From: Candidatus Obscuribacter sp. | Lineage (GTDB): Bacteria > Cyanobacteriota > Vampirovibrionia > Obscuribacterales > Obscuribacteraceae | Length of the DNA stretch: 64,000 bases | Reading direction: 5' to 3' | Assembly (NCBI GenBank): GCA_016718315.1 | Contig: JADKDV010000001.1 | Coordinates: 1,178,001 to 1,242,000, forward strand | Shown: piece by piece, positions 42,555-51,849 of the stretch | How positions within the stretch are numbered: position 1 is the first letter of the stretch | Layout: each line of letters starts with the position of its first letter | The notes under the pieces: model-generated | Told to the model about the DNA's origin: nothing | Database searches by the model: none | The model's input: the letters and a program-made list of their open reading frames with translations, nothing else | Translations under genes and position numbers: made by a program

Positions 42555-43541
42555 ATGGCGATAAATAAGAAACTCACAATTCTAGGATCTGGCTCGGCCG
42601 GTTTGACTGCTGCAATTTACGCAGCCCGTGCCAATCTTGAGCCTCTGGTCATTCAGGGCTTGCAAGCTGGCGGTCAACTGACCATCACCTCTGATGTCGA
42701 AAACTTCCCGGGCTTTCCCAATGGCATCCTGGGACCAGAACTAATGGAAGAAATGCATAAACAAGCAGAGCGCTTTGGCACTCAGTTTATTTATGACAAC
42801 GCTGAGTCAGTCGATCTTTCCAGCCGCCCATTTAGAATCAAGACCAGCTCAGAAGAAATTTTCACCGAATGCTTGATCATCGGTACAGGCGCTTCCGCAA
42901 AACTCTTAGGCTTGCCTGCTGAGAGCAAACTCATGGGACATGGCGTATCAGCCTGTGCCACCTGCGACGGCTTTTTCTTCCGCGACAAAGAAGTATTTGT
43001 AGTGGGAGGTGGAGACACTGCCCTGGAAGAAGCAACATTTTTGACTCGCTTTGCTAGCAAAGTCACTCTAGTCCACAGACGCGATAGCTTTAGAGCATCA
43101 GCGATTATGGTTGACCGCGCCAAAAACAACGAAAAGGTCCACTTTATCCTTGACAGCGTCGTCGAAGATATCCTTGATGTCGAAGAAGGTCAAGTTACTG
43201 CGATCAAACTCAAAAACATCAAAACAAATGAAGTACAGACAATACCCTGTGATGGTGTCTTTATTGCAATCGGTCACAAACCTAACACCGAGCTATTTGT
43301 CGGGCAGTTAGAACTAACCGAAAACGGCTATGTCAAAACCACCGATGGTGTTAAGACTTCGGTCAAAGGTGTCTTTGCCTCAGGCGATGTGCAAGACGAA
43401 CTCTATCGTCAGGCTATCACTGCAGCCGGTACAGGCTGTATGGCTGCCCTAGAAGCTCAGTGGCTACTGGAAGCAGAAGAGGAAGCAAGCGCCGAGCAGG
43501 GAAAGCATAAAGTCAAAGAGACAGTGGCCCAAAAAGGCTAA
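42555..43541 (+). CDS. trxB: Thioredoxin reductase
   Basis: A 328-residue FAD/NADPH enzyme that reduces thioredoxin. FAD-binding GSGSAGLTAAIYAARA at the N-terminus, the redox CATC disulfide at residues 134-137, NADPH-binding VVGGGDTALEEATFLT near 145-160, and the C-terminal GVFASGDVQD are all seen. It is about 10-15 residues longer than the usual 315, with a charged tail. The ATG at 42555 is chosen because GGAG lies 7 bases before it; a GTG six bases upstream is too close. It leads a run with the haem-oxygenase-like, glycosyltransferase and DUF255 genes. Confidence 0.95.
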   Translation: MAINKKLTILGSGSAGLTAAIYAARANLEPLVIQGLQAGGQLTITSDVENFPGFPNGILGPELMEEMHKQAERFGTQFIYDNAESVDLSSRPFRIKTSSEEIFTECLIIGTGASAKLLGLPAESKLMGHGVSACATCDGFFFRDKEVFVVGGGDTALEEATFLTRFASKVTLVHRRDSFRASAIMVDRAKNNEKVHFILDSVVEDILDVEEGQVTAIKLKNIKTNEVQTIPCDGVFIAIGHKPNTELFVGQLELTENGYVKTTDGVKTSVKGVFASGDVQDELYRQAITAAGTGCMAALEAQWLLEAEEEASAEQGKHKVKETVAQKG

Positions 43542-43546
43542 TTGTC

Positions 43547-44299
43547 ATGTCATCAAATACAGTGGCAACCTTTACAGACAGGCTGGCTAAACCAGCACGC
43601 CAGTCTGTGCCTGACGACGGTGACTGGATACTAACTACAGCCAGAGCACATCCCTGCTTTAGCCATCCACTCTTTGCCAGACTGGCAGACACAAAAAACA
43701 ATCCGCTGACAGTAGCCAAAGTAGCAAGACTGCTCAAAAATTATGATGCGCATGCCTCTCACTTGCGCCGACTTTTGCTCAAAGCTGCTGCTATTATGCC
43801 GGAGCGCGCTGTAGCATTTATCTTAGAAAACGTCCGCAACGAATACGGCAACGGTCATGAAAACAGACGCCACCAGCTACAACTGCAAGACCTGGCCTGG
43901 CAATGTGGCGTCAGCCCCAATGACTATAAAGCAATTAAAGTAGAAGCTGGCATCAAACAGTTTATCAAGGCAGTGACGCCATTTTATTATCCGCTTGAAG
44001 GCAAACTGATTAGCAATTGTCTTAGCAAGCAAGCGGTGTCAGCGGGGGCAATCACTGCCACAGAGATACTGGCTATCGAAGAATTTAAAGCACTACAAAA
44101 AGCATTTGCAGGCTTTGGACAAGAGCACCATATATGGTTTGATCATGTCACTGTAGAATGTGAACACACCGACGAATCCATCAGCCTGGCACTGTATTTT
44201 AGCCAGCAGGGTCACAAACAGAGTGTAGCAACAGGACTCAAAGGAGTGCTTGATGCCAACTGCCATCTCTATGATGGTCTTTTGTCGTCAATCTCATAA
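43547..44299 (+). CDS. Haem-oxygenase-like iron-containing redox enzyme
   Basis: A 250-residue helical protein of the TenA/PqqC/haem-oxygenase-like fold. It has the pattern FILENVRNEYGNGHENRRH, with Glu and His at metal-ligand positions typical of the iron-containing redox enzyme group, and a later QEHHIWFDHVTVECEHTDESI with further Glu/His residues. Members of this group use a diiron site to oxidise small substrates; the substrate here is unknown. It starts 5 bases after trxB and is followed by the glycosyltransferase after 2 bases, so all are in one operon. Confidence 0.75.
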   Translation: MSSNTVATFTDRLAKPARQSVPDDGDWILTTARAHPCFSHPLFARLADTKNNPLTVAKVARLLKNYDAHASHLRRLLLKAAAIMPERAVAFILENVRNEYGNGHENRRHQLQLQDLAWQCGVSPNDYKAIKVEAGIKQFIKAVTPFYYPLEGKLISNCLSKQAVSAGAITATEILAIEEFKALQKAFAGFGQEHHIWFDHVTVECEHTDESISLALYFSQQGHKQSVATGLKGVLDANCHLYDGLLSSIS

Positions 44300-44301
44300 A
44301 G

Positions 44302-45453
44302 ATGACCAGTCTAAATATTGCCATTGTAGTCAGGCTATTCAGCCCCTCAGGCGGTCTGGAGCTATATGCTCTGAGACTTGTGCAGGGCTTGCTCCAGCGT
44401 GGACATCGAGTAACAGTAATTTGTCAGACTGATGAGAGTGGACTGAGTCACCATAATCTGACTATCAAAACTTTTGATCAAGCCCCCAGAGGTATCTCCA
44501 AAAGCGCTAGATTGGTGCACATCTACAATGCAGCCAGCACACTTTTAGCCTCTAGCGGTCCTTTTGATCTGGTGCACTCACAGCACTGCCCGGTAAAGGG
44601 CGCCGATCTAGTGACTTTTCACCAGCACACAGCCAAGCGTTTTAGCTTTAGTGGCTATCCGGCCGAGAGACTGATCAACGAATACAAACTGGCTACAAAT
44701 GACGCTTACAAAACCAGGATGCAACAAGATGGCGACCTTGCTAAATCCACAAAAATGCGCATCTTTGTCTCGCAAATTTGCAAACGCGATTACTATGAGA
44801 CTTATAACCTCGATGACGCACCGTACGCCATAGCACCCTGTGGTGCCGATAGTCAGTCCGAATACGATATCAGTCAAAAGGTGCAAGCTCAGCCATTTAA
44901 CTATCTATTTATCGGCAAGGGCTACCGCAAAAAAGGTCTGGACACGCTTTATACTGCTTGTGCCCTCCTTAAAAAGCAAGGTCTAAAATTCAAGCTAACT
45001 GTAGTCGGGCTGCGCGCTTCACTCTTTAACAAATTGACAGCAGGGATGCATGGCATAGCAGACTGTGTTGAATTTGCCGGCTATCAAAAGGATTTAAAAC
45101 CATTCCAAGAAAATGCATCGGTAATAGTGGTGCCCTCTAAATGTGAAGCCTTTGGTATGTCACCAGTAGAAGCAATGCTCTTTGGTGTGCCAGCTATTGT
45201 CAGCAGTGTAGCTGGCGTTAGCGAACTGCTCAATGACGGCATCGATGGTCTTGTATTAAAAGACCATCTCAGTGCTAAAGAACTCGCCCAACACATGCAA
45301 CAACTGCAAAGCGATCCAGCCATGCTCAAGAGCATGCAAATAAAAGCCCGGGCCAAAGCCAAACAATTGACCTGGGACAAAACTGTGGATGCCACCATAA
45401 CTGCTTATCAAAAGCTGCTCAAGTCTGAGGTAGGGACAAATGAAAACCGCTAA
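44302..45453 (+). CDS. Family 4 glycosyltransferase
   Basis: A 383-residue GT-B enzyme of the GT4 type. The N-terminal lobe has RLFSPSGGLELYALRLVQGL, and the donor lobe has VPSKCEAFGMSPVEAMLFGVP (Glu/Gly-rich nucleotide-sugar site) and SVAGVSELL. The similarity is to heptosyl- or other surface sugar transferases; donor unknown. It lies 2 bases after the redox enzyme and its end overlaps the DUF255 gene by 14 bases, so it is part of the same transcript. Confidence 0.82.
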   Translation: MTSLNIAIVVRLFSPSGGLELYALRLVQGLLQRGHRVTVICQTDESGLSHHNLTIKTFDQAPRGISKSARLVHIYNAASTLLASSGPFDLVHSQHCPVKGADLVTFHQHTAKRFSFSGYPAERLINEYKLATNDAYKTRMQQDGDLAKSTKMRIFVSQICKRDYYETYNLDDAPYAIAPCGADSQSEYDISQKVQAQPFNYLFIGKGYRKKGLDTLYTACALLKKQGLKFKLTVVGLRASLFNKLTAGMHGIADCVEFAGYQKDLKPFQENASVIVVPSKCEAFGMSPVEAMLFGVPAIVSSVAGVSELLNDGIDGLVLKDHLSAKELAQHMQQLQSDPAMLKSMQIKARAKAKQLTWDKTVDATITAYQKLLKSEVGTNENR

Positions 45454-47560
45454 CTTACTTGTCAAAGAAACAAGCACTTATCTCAAGCAGCATGCCTACA
45501 ATCCAGTGCAGTGGTATCCCTGGGGCGCAGAGGCACTGGACCGGGCAAAAGCCGAGCAAAAGCCAATCTTGCTATCGGTAGGCTATGCTGCCTGTCACTG
45601 GTGTCATGTCATGGAGCATGAGTCGTTTGAAGACCAGGCCACTGCCGACATCATGAATGCCAACTTTATCAATATCAAAGTAGATAGAGAAGAGCGCACC
45701 GACATCGACGAAATCTATATGAAAGCAGTGCAGATAATGACCGGCCATGGTGGCTGGCCCATGACTGTTTTTTTAACGCCAGAGCTTAAGCCATTTTTTG
45801 GTGGCACTTACTTTCCCAAGGAAGACCGCCATGGTATGCCAGCCTTTAAAAGAGTGTTGACTCAAATCAACAAAGCATGGCTGCAAAATCGTGAGGACCT
45901 TATGGCTTCAGCTGGTGAGCTGACCGAGCATCTCAGGCTCATGGAAAAAGTCAAAGCAGACGGAGCTCAGACTATTGATGGCGAGAGTTATCTCAATTAC
46001 GGCACTATAAGCAGCGCTCTCGAAAAATTCTATAGTAATTTTGACGCTGACTTTGGTGGCTTTGGCGGTGCGCCCAAATTCCCCCATACTTTTGCTCTGG
46101 AGCTGTTTATGCGCTCCACCAGCAAAAGCTCAGAGATCAAAGATTCAAAAAAAGAAGAGTGCCTGGAAGTAATCAATACAAGTCTAGACAAAATGGCTTG
46201 TGGCGGTATCTATGACCACCTGGCAGGCGGTTTTGCCAGATATTCGGTGGACCGCAAATGGCTCGTACCGCACTTCGAAAAAATGCTTTATGACAATGCT
46301 CTTTTGGCTCGTACATACTTTGACGGTTATTTAATTACTGGCAAAAACTTCTGGCTTGCTACGGCAGAAGGCATACTGCGTTTTGTCAAAAATGAGTTAG
46401 AGACCCAGGACGGCGGCTTTTACTCAAGCCTGGACGCAGACTCCGAAGGCGAAGAAGGCAAGTTTTATGTCTTCAAACGCGAAGAAGTCAAATCTATACT
46501 GGGCAAAGACGGCGCATGGCTGGCTGATGTTTATGGTGTTACCGAGTCTGGTAACTTTGAACACGGCAATTCGGTCTTGCATCTAAGCAAAGAGCCAGCA
46601 AAACTGGCTAGCGATCTTGGTATGAGCGAAGCTGAGTTTTTGACAAAACTCGAAAAACTATCGGCAGTGCTACTTGCCGCCAGAGAAAAAAGAATCAGAC
46701 CAGGTCGTGACGAAAAGGTCCTGACTAGCTGGAACAGCCTGATGGTCTCAGCCTATGTCCAGGGCTATCAAGTCACAGGCAAAGAGACTTATCTACAGAC
46801 TGGCAAACGCGCCATGCAATTTATCCTCGACAAATTGTATGTCAATGGTCGCTTACTGAGAGTCTGGGGCGTGCCCGCAGATCAAGTAGAGAGTGGTCAT
46901 GCCAAGCTCGATGCTTATCTCGATGACTATGCCTATGCCATCAATGCTCTGCTGGATTTGGCCTCGGTCGATAAAAGCTCAGTCTGGCTCAATACTGCTA
47001 CAAAACTAGCTGACACAATGCTCACACTATTTAACGACTGTCCTGATGGTGGTTTTTATTACACAGCTAAAGACGCCGAACAAATGATCGTGAGAACAAG
47101 AAGCCACTTTGATGGCTCAGTGCCATCGGGTACATCGTCAGCGACCATGGCTCTTTTGCGTCTGGCTTATTTGACGGGTATTACCACATACGATCAAGCA
47201 GCACAAAAGGTCCTCCAACTATACGGACCAAATTTGACCAGGCTTTGCGATCAATTTGCCAATCTACTCAATTGTCTTGATTTTAGACTGTCAGCACCAA
47301 GAGAGATTGCAGTGCTGCAACCAGACAGCCTACCGCAAGAAGTAGCGCAAAAGTCAGTGCTCAATTTGTTTAAGCGTTACAGCCCAAACAAAGTGGTGGC
47401 ACAAATAAACGACAGCAGTGCTAACGAAATGCCTGGTCAGTTATTTAAAGAACGGACAAGCCTGGACAACAAAAGTACGTTTTATATTTGTCGCAACTTT
47501 GCCTGTCAAAAGCCTATTTCTGAGGAAGCGGAGCTTTTGACTGAGATGCAAAATTGGTAG
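45440..47560 (+). CDS. DUF255 / YyaL-type thioredoxin-domain protein
   Basis: A 706-residue cytoplasmic protein. The first ~170 residues are a thioredoxin-like domain with CHWCHVMEHESF (CxxC near residues 52-55), then a long (alpha/alpha)6 region with GGIYDHLAGGFARYSVDRKWLVPHFEKML and many Trp/Tyr, the layout of SPATA20/YyaL proteins. Function unknown, but the gene sits in a trxB operon, so thioredoxin-dependent chemistry is a reasonable inference. The ATG lies within the preceding gene's end with GAGGTAGGGAC upstream. Its last 47 bases overlap the convergent membrane glycosyltransferase gene. Confidence 0.88.
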   Translation: MKTANLLVKETSTYLKQHAYNPVQWYPWGAEALDRAKAEQKPILLSVGYAACHWCHVMEHESFEDQATADIMNANFINIKVDREERTDIDEIYMKAVQIMTGHGGWPMTVFLTPELKPFFGGTYFPKEDRHGMPAFKRVLTQINKAWLQNREDLMASAGELTEHLRLMEKVKADGAQTIDGESYLNYGTISSALEKFYSNFDADFGGFGGAPKFPHTFALELFMRSTSKSSEIKDSKKEECLEVINTSLDKMACGGIYDHLAGGFARYSVDRKWLVPHFEKMLYDNALLARTYFDGYLITGKNFWLATAEGILRFVKNELETQDGGFYSSLDADSEGEEGKFYVFKREEVKSILGKDGAWLADVYGVTESGNFEHGNSVLHLSKEPAKLASDLGMSEAEFLTKLEKLSAVLLAAREKRIRPGRDEKVLTSWNSLMVSAYVQGYQVTGKETYLQTGKRAMQFILDKLYVNGRLLRVWGVPADQVESGHAKLDAYLDDYAYAINALLDLASVDKSSVWLNTATKLADTMLTLFNDCPDGGFYYTAKDAEQMIVRTRSHFDGSVPSGTSSATMALLRLAYLTGITTYDQAAQKVLQLYGPNLTRLCDQFANLLNCLDFRLSAPREIAVLQPDSLPQEVAQKSVLNLFKRYSPNKVVAQINDSSANEMPGQLFKERTSLDNKSTFYICRNFACQKPISEEAELLTEMQNW

Positions 47561-49799
47561 GCAAACTGAGTTTGCTAGCATCAAGCGAGGATGGTCCCTG
47601 ATTGTCTTCGTCTTTGGTGGGCTTTGGTTTGACTGACATAAATAGTCTGTGCTTTTCTACATCTTTGTCTTTATCACGGGCTACCTTTAGATAAGCATCA
47701 GCAATTTGAGTGCGACCACTCATGCGCTCGAGCCCTGAGAGGATGTAATAAGCTTCGGCAGATGGCACTTTGGTATTTTTAAAATAGTCTTCCAAAACAC
47801 TATAACCGCGGTTAAGACGACCGCTCTCTAAAGCAGCCCGGGCAAACAAAAGTCTAGAGTTCTCATCAATTTTGAGACGATAAGCCATTTTGGCAGCACT
47901 AAAGGCAGGTTCCAGACGAATGCTATATCCTGTGCGCAGAGACGCCTGAGCCAGTGGATAAGCAAAAGCTGGGTCGTTCATGTCAAATCTGCGCCCCTTA
48001 TCATATTCACGACAGGCGCGTTCGGCTGATTCTGGTTTGTTTTCGGCCATGAGTGCCAGACCATGGGCAAGATAGAGCCTGGCCACTGTCGGGTCAAATT
48101 TGAGAGCATGCTCACTAAATTGCTTAACCTTGAGAGCCTGCTCAGGCTCAGTCAAGTCTTGCGTCAAGACTACAGTACGAGCAACACCACCTTCGCAATA
48201 TGCCACTATCCATTCATCAAGCTTGAGTGCTTGTGCCACTTGTAGCGCTTCGGCAAATTTACTAGCACTGGATATATAGTCTTGTCTGCTCTGATAGTAG
48301 TTAGCTTGAGCCAGTAGTGCAAAGACCAGCTGACTATTAGTCTTGAGCAGATTAGTTGCGATTTCGGCACCTTCTTCTACTTTAGAAGCGCCTTCCTGAG
48401 TCAATTTAAAAGCCAGAAGTGCCTGGAGATATTGGTTGTCTTTATCAAGTTTAAGAGCTGCTCTGATTATAGAGCTACTATTTTTGTATGCATGATCACG
48501 CCAATTTGATAGTCCGGCCAAAAGCAAAACCGGCAAAAGAGCTAACAGTGCGACTTTGCGACTAAAGCCGTACTTGGCTATCTCGACTGGATCGATTTTA
48601 AACTTATCAGCGCATGCACTAAAGACAAAGTCACCAAGTGCAAGACTGAGCCCAAACCCTGACAGATAAAAGCGTGCACCGTGCGCGATGAGCGATGAGA
48701 CCATAAAGCTCTGGGGAACGAGTCCAACCAAAAACAAAAACAAGCCCAGCATAAGTAGCGGACGAGTCCTGAAGTACCACATCAAATACAGCGTGCCCGC
48801 AATGCAAGCAAAAGAGAGCCAGACAAATGGATCAGCAAAACCAGTGGCAATGACGCCAGCGGGATAAATACTAAAGCCCACTGGTACAAAAAAGGTACGC
48901 AGATAGTAAACACTCAGACTCTTGAGCGTACTTAAGTAAAAGAGCTGAGAGCCGAGCGCTGGCACTCCAATCATAAAGAGTGAAGGCAACGGGCTCTTAA
49001 GCAAAAACAGAAAAATCAAAGCAATGCCTACGCTCAGTATGCCACCAAGCTCGAAAGAGCGCTCATAGATCCACTCTTTGTAGGTGTACTGAGCTGGTTT
49101 TAGTAACAAGGCACAAAACAACATAGTCCAGGGCAACGTAATCGACTGGCTCGAGGCGAAGATTGCCACCACCATCGTAAGGTAAGCAAATAGTGAGCCC
49201 AGTACCGACAAATTGATGCGCTTAGTAGTAAAGCCATGGATAAAACAAGCAAGCCCTACCATGTACCAAAAGAAACACAGCAGCGAACTGCGCCCCGAGA
49301 TATAGGCGACACTCTCAGAGGTAAGTGGATGGGCGCAAAACAAAGCGCAAACAAATAAGGGCAAAGCAAAATTGGTCTTACCAGAATTATTCTGGTTGAG
49401 CTCTGCCGCTAGTTTGAGCAAAACAAAAAATGCAGCAATTATGCCGAGCGCTTGCAAAATCACATTGGTGGCATGATAAACCGCCGGTGACACCAGGTGT
49501 CCACTTTGATAATCAAATGCCAGCGTGAGGCGGCGCATTGGCTCGCTAAAGGGTTTTTCAAAGGCGTCTGTATAGAGTTCATACCAGACCGGCTCCCACT
49601 TGCGCTTCTCCACTGAGACCAATCCAAAAGGCTTGATGTTGATACGGTCATCCAGAGCAAAGTCATTCCAAATCGAAGATGCGTGGCTCATGGCCACGAC
49701 AAAGAGCAAAACCAGAGTAAATACAGCTGGTCTGAGCCGGACTTTCCAGCTGACTGGCGGCTTAAAGGTCTTTTCTTTTTTGTCTTGTTTTTGAATCAT
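47514..49799 (-). CDS. TMTC-like membrane glycosyltransferase with TPR repeats
   Basis: A 761-residue protein. The N-terminal ~430 residues contain about ten hydrophobic helices with an early acidic DD pair (FALDDRINI near residue 50) as in GT-C/protein O-mannosyltransferase-like enzymes. The C-terminal ~330 residues are TPR-like helices (KFAEALQVAQALKLDEW and others). The architecture matches TMTC-type proteins, which transfer mannose to protein; the real donor here (probably a lipid-linked sugar) is unknown. It ends inside the end of the convergent DUF255 gene. Confidence 0.75.
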   Translation of the reverse strand: MIQKQDKKEKTFKPPVSWKVRLRPAVFTLVLLFVVAMSHASSIWNDFALDDRINIKPFGLVSVEKRKWEPVWYELYTDAFEKPFSEPMRRLTLAFDYQSGHLVSPAVYHATNVILQALGIIAAFFVLLKLAAELNQNNSGKTNFALPLFVCALFCAHPLTSESVAYISGRSSLLCFFWYMVGLACFIHGFTTKRINLSVLGSLFAYLTMVVAIFASSQSITLPWTMLFCALLLKPAQYTYKEWIYERSFELGGILSVGIALIFLFLLKSPLPSLFMIGVPALGSQLFYLSTLKSLSVYYLRTFFVPVGFSIYPAGVIATGFADPFVWLSFACIAGTLYLMWYFRTRPLLMLGLFLFLVGLVPQSFMVSSLIAHGARFYLSGFGLSLALGDFVFSACADKFKIDPVEIAKYGFSRKVALLALLPVLLLAGLSNWRDHAYKNSSSIIRAALKLDKDNQYLQALLAFKLTQEGASKVEEGAEIATNLLKTNSQLVFALLAQANYYQSRQDYISSASKFAEALQVAQALKLDEWIVAYCEGGVARTVVLTQDLTEPEQALKVKQFSEHALKFDPTVARLYLAHGLALMAENKPESAERACREYDKGRRFDMNDPAFAYPLAQASLRTGYSIRLEPAFSAAKMAYRLKIDENSRLLFARAALESGRLNRGYSVLEDYFKNTKVPSAEAYYILSGLERMSGRTQIADAYLKVARDKDKDVEKHRLFMSVKPKPTKDEDNQGPSSLDASKLSLPTNFASQSKAPLPQK

Positions 49800-49813
49800 C
49801 TATAACTAAGATA

Positions 49814-50869
49814 TCAAAAATCAGACTTGCCATTTGAGACCCACTCATCATAGCTGGGGGGCTCATTGGCATTGCGAGTATCAGAAGAATTTTTGGAAAA
49901 ATAGCGGGCTAATAGCTCGTTATAGCGCGCAATACTATCAACCTGACTGTCACCCTTTTTGCCATTGATGAGAGCCACTGGTGGCGCCATAGGCACGCTG
50001 GATGTCGGCATAGCAGCCGGGATAGAGCCAGGGATAGAGGCAGGCACAGCCAAAGGCATAGACGCCCGATTGCTACTTTGCGGTGCCACTCTGGGCGGCA
50101 AAGGAGCGGCAGCAGGCATTGTACTGACATTGCTTGCCGGAGCAAGAGGTATGACGCCTTCACTTTTGGTCGATAGATTTTTGCCTGGCTGCAAACGTTT
50201 ATCAGCGACTTGAGGGACACTCTCCAGAGCTGTCTTATCGAGCCTACTCATAGCATGTCCAGCCAGAGCAGGAATCAAGCTGGCAGCAGCACTGCTATCG
50301 CTACCAGGTACAGTCCCAGTCACCTGGCTAAACTCCAGTGGCAGCGCCTTATCCGAATACTCTGCAATGAGCTTATCTACTTCTTCTTTATTTTGATATC
50401 CAGGGCTGACTCGACTAAAACAGGTGACAGCATCATGATAATGACCAGCCTGAGCCAGCTTCAAGCCTCTCTCGTAGAGACACTGATCTAATAGAGCCAG
50501 CATCTCGCTGTGAAACTTGCCAGATTTGTCCTCATCGATAGCACGAGAGAGCAAGTTGATGGCGTTTTCATCTTCGCCGCTGAGGGCGTAAGCACGAGCC
50601 TTTTTGATGGCGTTAACGCCATCCGTTTGATAGCTTTTGATGGACTCATAAACAGTAATGACAAATATGCCAAAGAGAGCCAGAGCCATCACGAGTAGAG
50701 CGCTCTTGATAATATCCGACATTGCCGAAGAGCGGCGTCTGCGCGACCTGGGTGCAGGCATACGACGATGATCCAGTAAGTCTCCACATTCCAGACAAAA
50801 GGACATGCGGGAGTTAACAGGACGGCTGCAATTGGGGCAGATAATATCGATTTCTTTGTACTTTGACAT
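49814..50869 (-). CDS. Zinc-ribbon, membrane-anchored protein with helical repeat and Pro-rich tail
   Basis: A 351-residue protein. The start carries a zinc ribbon with two CxxC pairs (CPNCSRP, FCLECGD), a basic RSRRRR stretch, one membrane helix at about residues 55-76, then helical hairpins resembling TPR (ARAYALSGEDENAINLLSRAID and GHYDAVTCFSRV) and a Pro/Ala-rich region at about 220-310. The ATG at 50869 is chosen; a GTG immediately before it opens the frame. No enzyme motif. It reads in the same direction as the TMTC-like gene, 14 bases upstream of it, so they may be co-transcribed. Confidence 0.7.
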   Translation of the reverse strand: MSKYKEIDIICPNCSRPVNSRMSFCLECGDLLDHRRMPAPRSRRRRSSAMSDIIKSALLVMALALFGIFVITVYESIKSYQTDGVNAIKKARAYALSGEDENAINLLSRAIDEDKSGKFHSEMLALLDQCLYERGLKLAQAGHYHDAVTCFSRVSPGYQNKEEVDKLIAEYSDKALPLEFSQVTGTVPGSDSSAAASLIPALAGHAMSRLDKTALESVPQVADKRLQPGKNLSTKSEGVIPLAPASNVSTMPAAAPLPPRVAPQSSNRASMPLAVPASIPGSIPAAMPTSSVPMAPPVALINGKKGDSQVDSIARYNELLARYFSKNSSDTRNANEPPSYDEWVSNGKSDF

Positions 50870-50943
50870 CACATTCAGTTTAGCATTTCAAGTTGTATAT
50901 AAGTGCGCTAAGATTAGGTTGAAACTAAATCCAGGTGCCAATT

Positions 50944-51261
50944 ATGGTAGAAACCATCGAGAGCAAAAAGGCTCGAATCAAAGCCGAAGAAGAAGCCGAA
51001 AAAGCTGAATTTTGGCAATCGGTCAAATCGCTATATATCCCTCTTATGCTCTTCTTGTCCTGCTGCATATTTGCTGGTGGGGCCTTTGTGCTCTACAACT
51101 CCGAAAGCGAAAAGGGCGTGGGCTGGGTACTTGTTACCATTGCCGGCATCGTCTCGCTTTCTGCTTTTGTTTGCTTATTTCGCTTTCAAAATCCTTACCG
51201 TGCCAAAGGCATCATCCCTAATAAGAGTCCCGAAAAAGTCGAAGATATCGACATGACATAA
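50944..51261 (+). CDS. Small membrane protein with two transmembrane helices
   Basis: A 105-residue protein. A charged N-terminal helix (KKARIKAEEEAEKAEFWQSV) precedes two membrane helices at about residues 30-50 and 61-79, and a basic polar tail follows. The ATG at 50944 is preferred to the GTG at 50935 because AGGTG lies 7 bases before it. No family recognised. It is divergent from the zinc-ribbon gene and followed by a terminator. Confidence 0.65.
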   Translation: MVETIESKKARIKAEEEAEKAEFWQSVKSLYIPLMLFLSCCIFAGGAFVLYNSESEKGVGWVLVTIAGIVSLSAFVCLFRFQNPYRAKGIIPNKSPEKVEDIDMT

Positions 51262-51281
51262 ACTAGCAAACAGACCAATAA

Positions 51282-51312
51282 GCTATAGAACAAATAGGCT
51301 ATAGAACAAATA
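51282..51312. repeat. Two tandem copies of a 15-base sequence
   Basis: GCTATAGAACAAATA occurs at 51282-51296 and again at 51298-51312, one base apart. It lies just before the terminator in the 162-base space between the small membrane gene and rpsI. Imperfect TTGACG-like repeats follow in 51356-51400. No function seen. Confidence 0.7.
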
Positions 51313-51315
51313 AGA

Positions 51316-51339
51316 AGGGCTCCCCAAACGGGAAGCCCT
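51316..51339 (+). terminator. Rho-independent terminator
   Basis: AGGGCT (51316-51321) pairs with AGCCCT (51334-51339); inner CCC/GGG pairs extend the stem. CTTTTA follows on the plus strand. It ends the small membrane gene; it may also serve the rpsI operon on the minus strand, where the T tract is weaker. Confidence 0.75.
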
Positions 51340-51423
51340 CTTTTATATCGATTATTTGACGGGGCAATTGACGAGATAATTGACGGGTCAACTGACCAAA
51401 CAATAATCCAGTCAAGCGACCAA

Positions 51424-51822
51424 TTAGCGCTTGGAGAACTGGAAGCGTTTGCGAGCTCTCTTGCGACCGTACTTTTTGCGCTCTTTGACGCGGGGGTCGC
51501 GGGTAAGCAGACCTTCGCCTCTAAGAATTGGACGATTTTGAGGAGCAGCTTCGGAAAGCGCTCTGGCAATACCGTGACGAATAGCGCCTACTTGACCGGC
51601 GATACCGCCGCCGCGCACATTGACGTGCACATCAAATCTGCCCATGGCATCAGCAGCATGGAATGCTACAAAGACTTCTTTACGAAGCGCATCACGTCCA
51701 CCCACATAGTCATCCATGGAGCGGTTGTTGATTGTGACTTCACCGGTGCCAGGCACCAGGCGCACTCTGGCTGTGGCGGATTTTCTTCTGCCTGTGCCGA
51801 TGTACTGTATTACGCTAGACAT
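51424..51822 (-). CDS. rpsI: 30S ribosomal protein S9
   Basis: A 132-residue protein of the small subunit head. GTGRRKSATARVRLVPG at the start and the basic C-terminus RKKYGRKRARKRFQFSKR, ending in the Lys-Arg that contacts P-site tRNA, are clear. It lies 27 bases after rplM, the usual rplM-rpsI order, and is the last gene of the minus-strand ribosomal cluster. AGGA lies upstream of the ATG. Confidence 0.96.
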   Translation of the reverse strand: MSSVIQYIGTGRRKSATARVRLVPGTGEVTINNRSMDDYVGGRDALRKEVFVAFHAADAMGRFDVHVNVRGGGIAGQVGAIRHGIARALSEAAPQNRPILRGEGLLTRDPRVKERKKYGRKRARKRFQFSKR

Positions 51823-51849
51823 TTGCCGTTATTTCCTACAAGTGACTGA

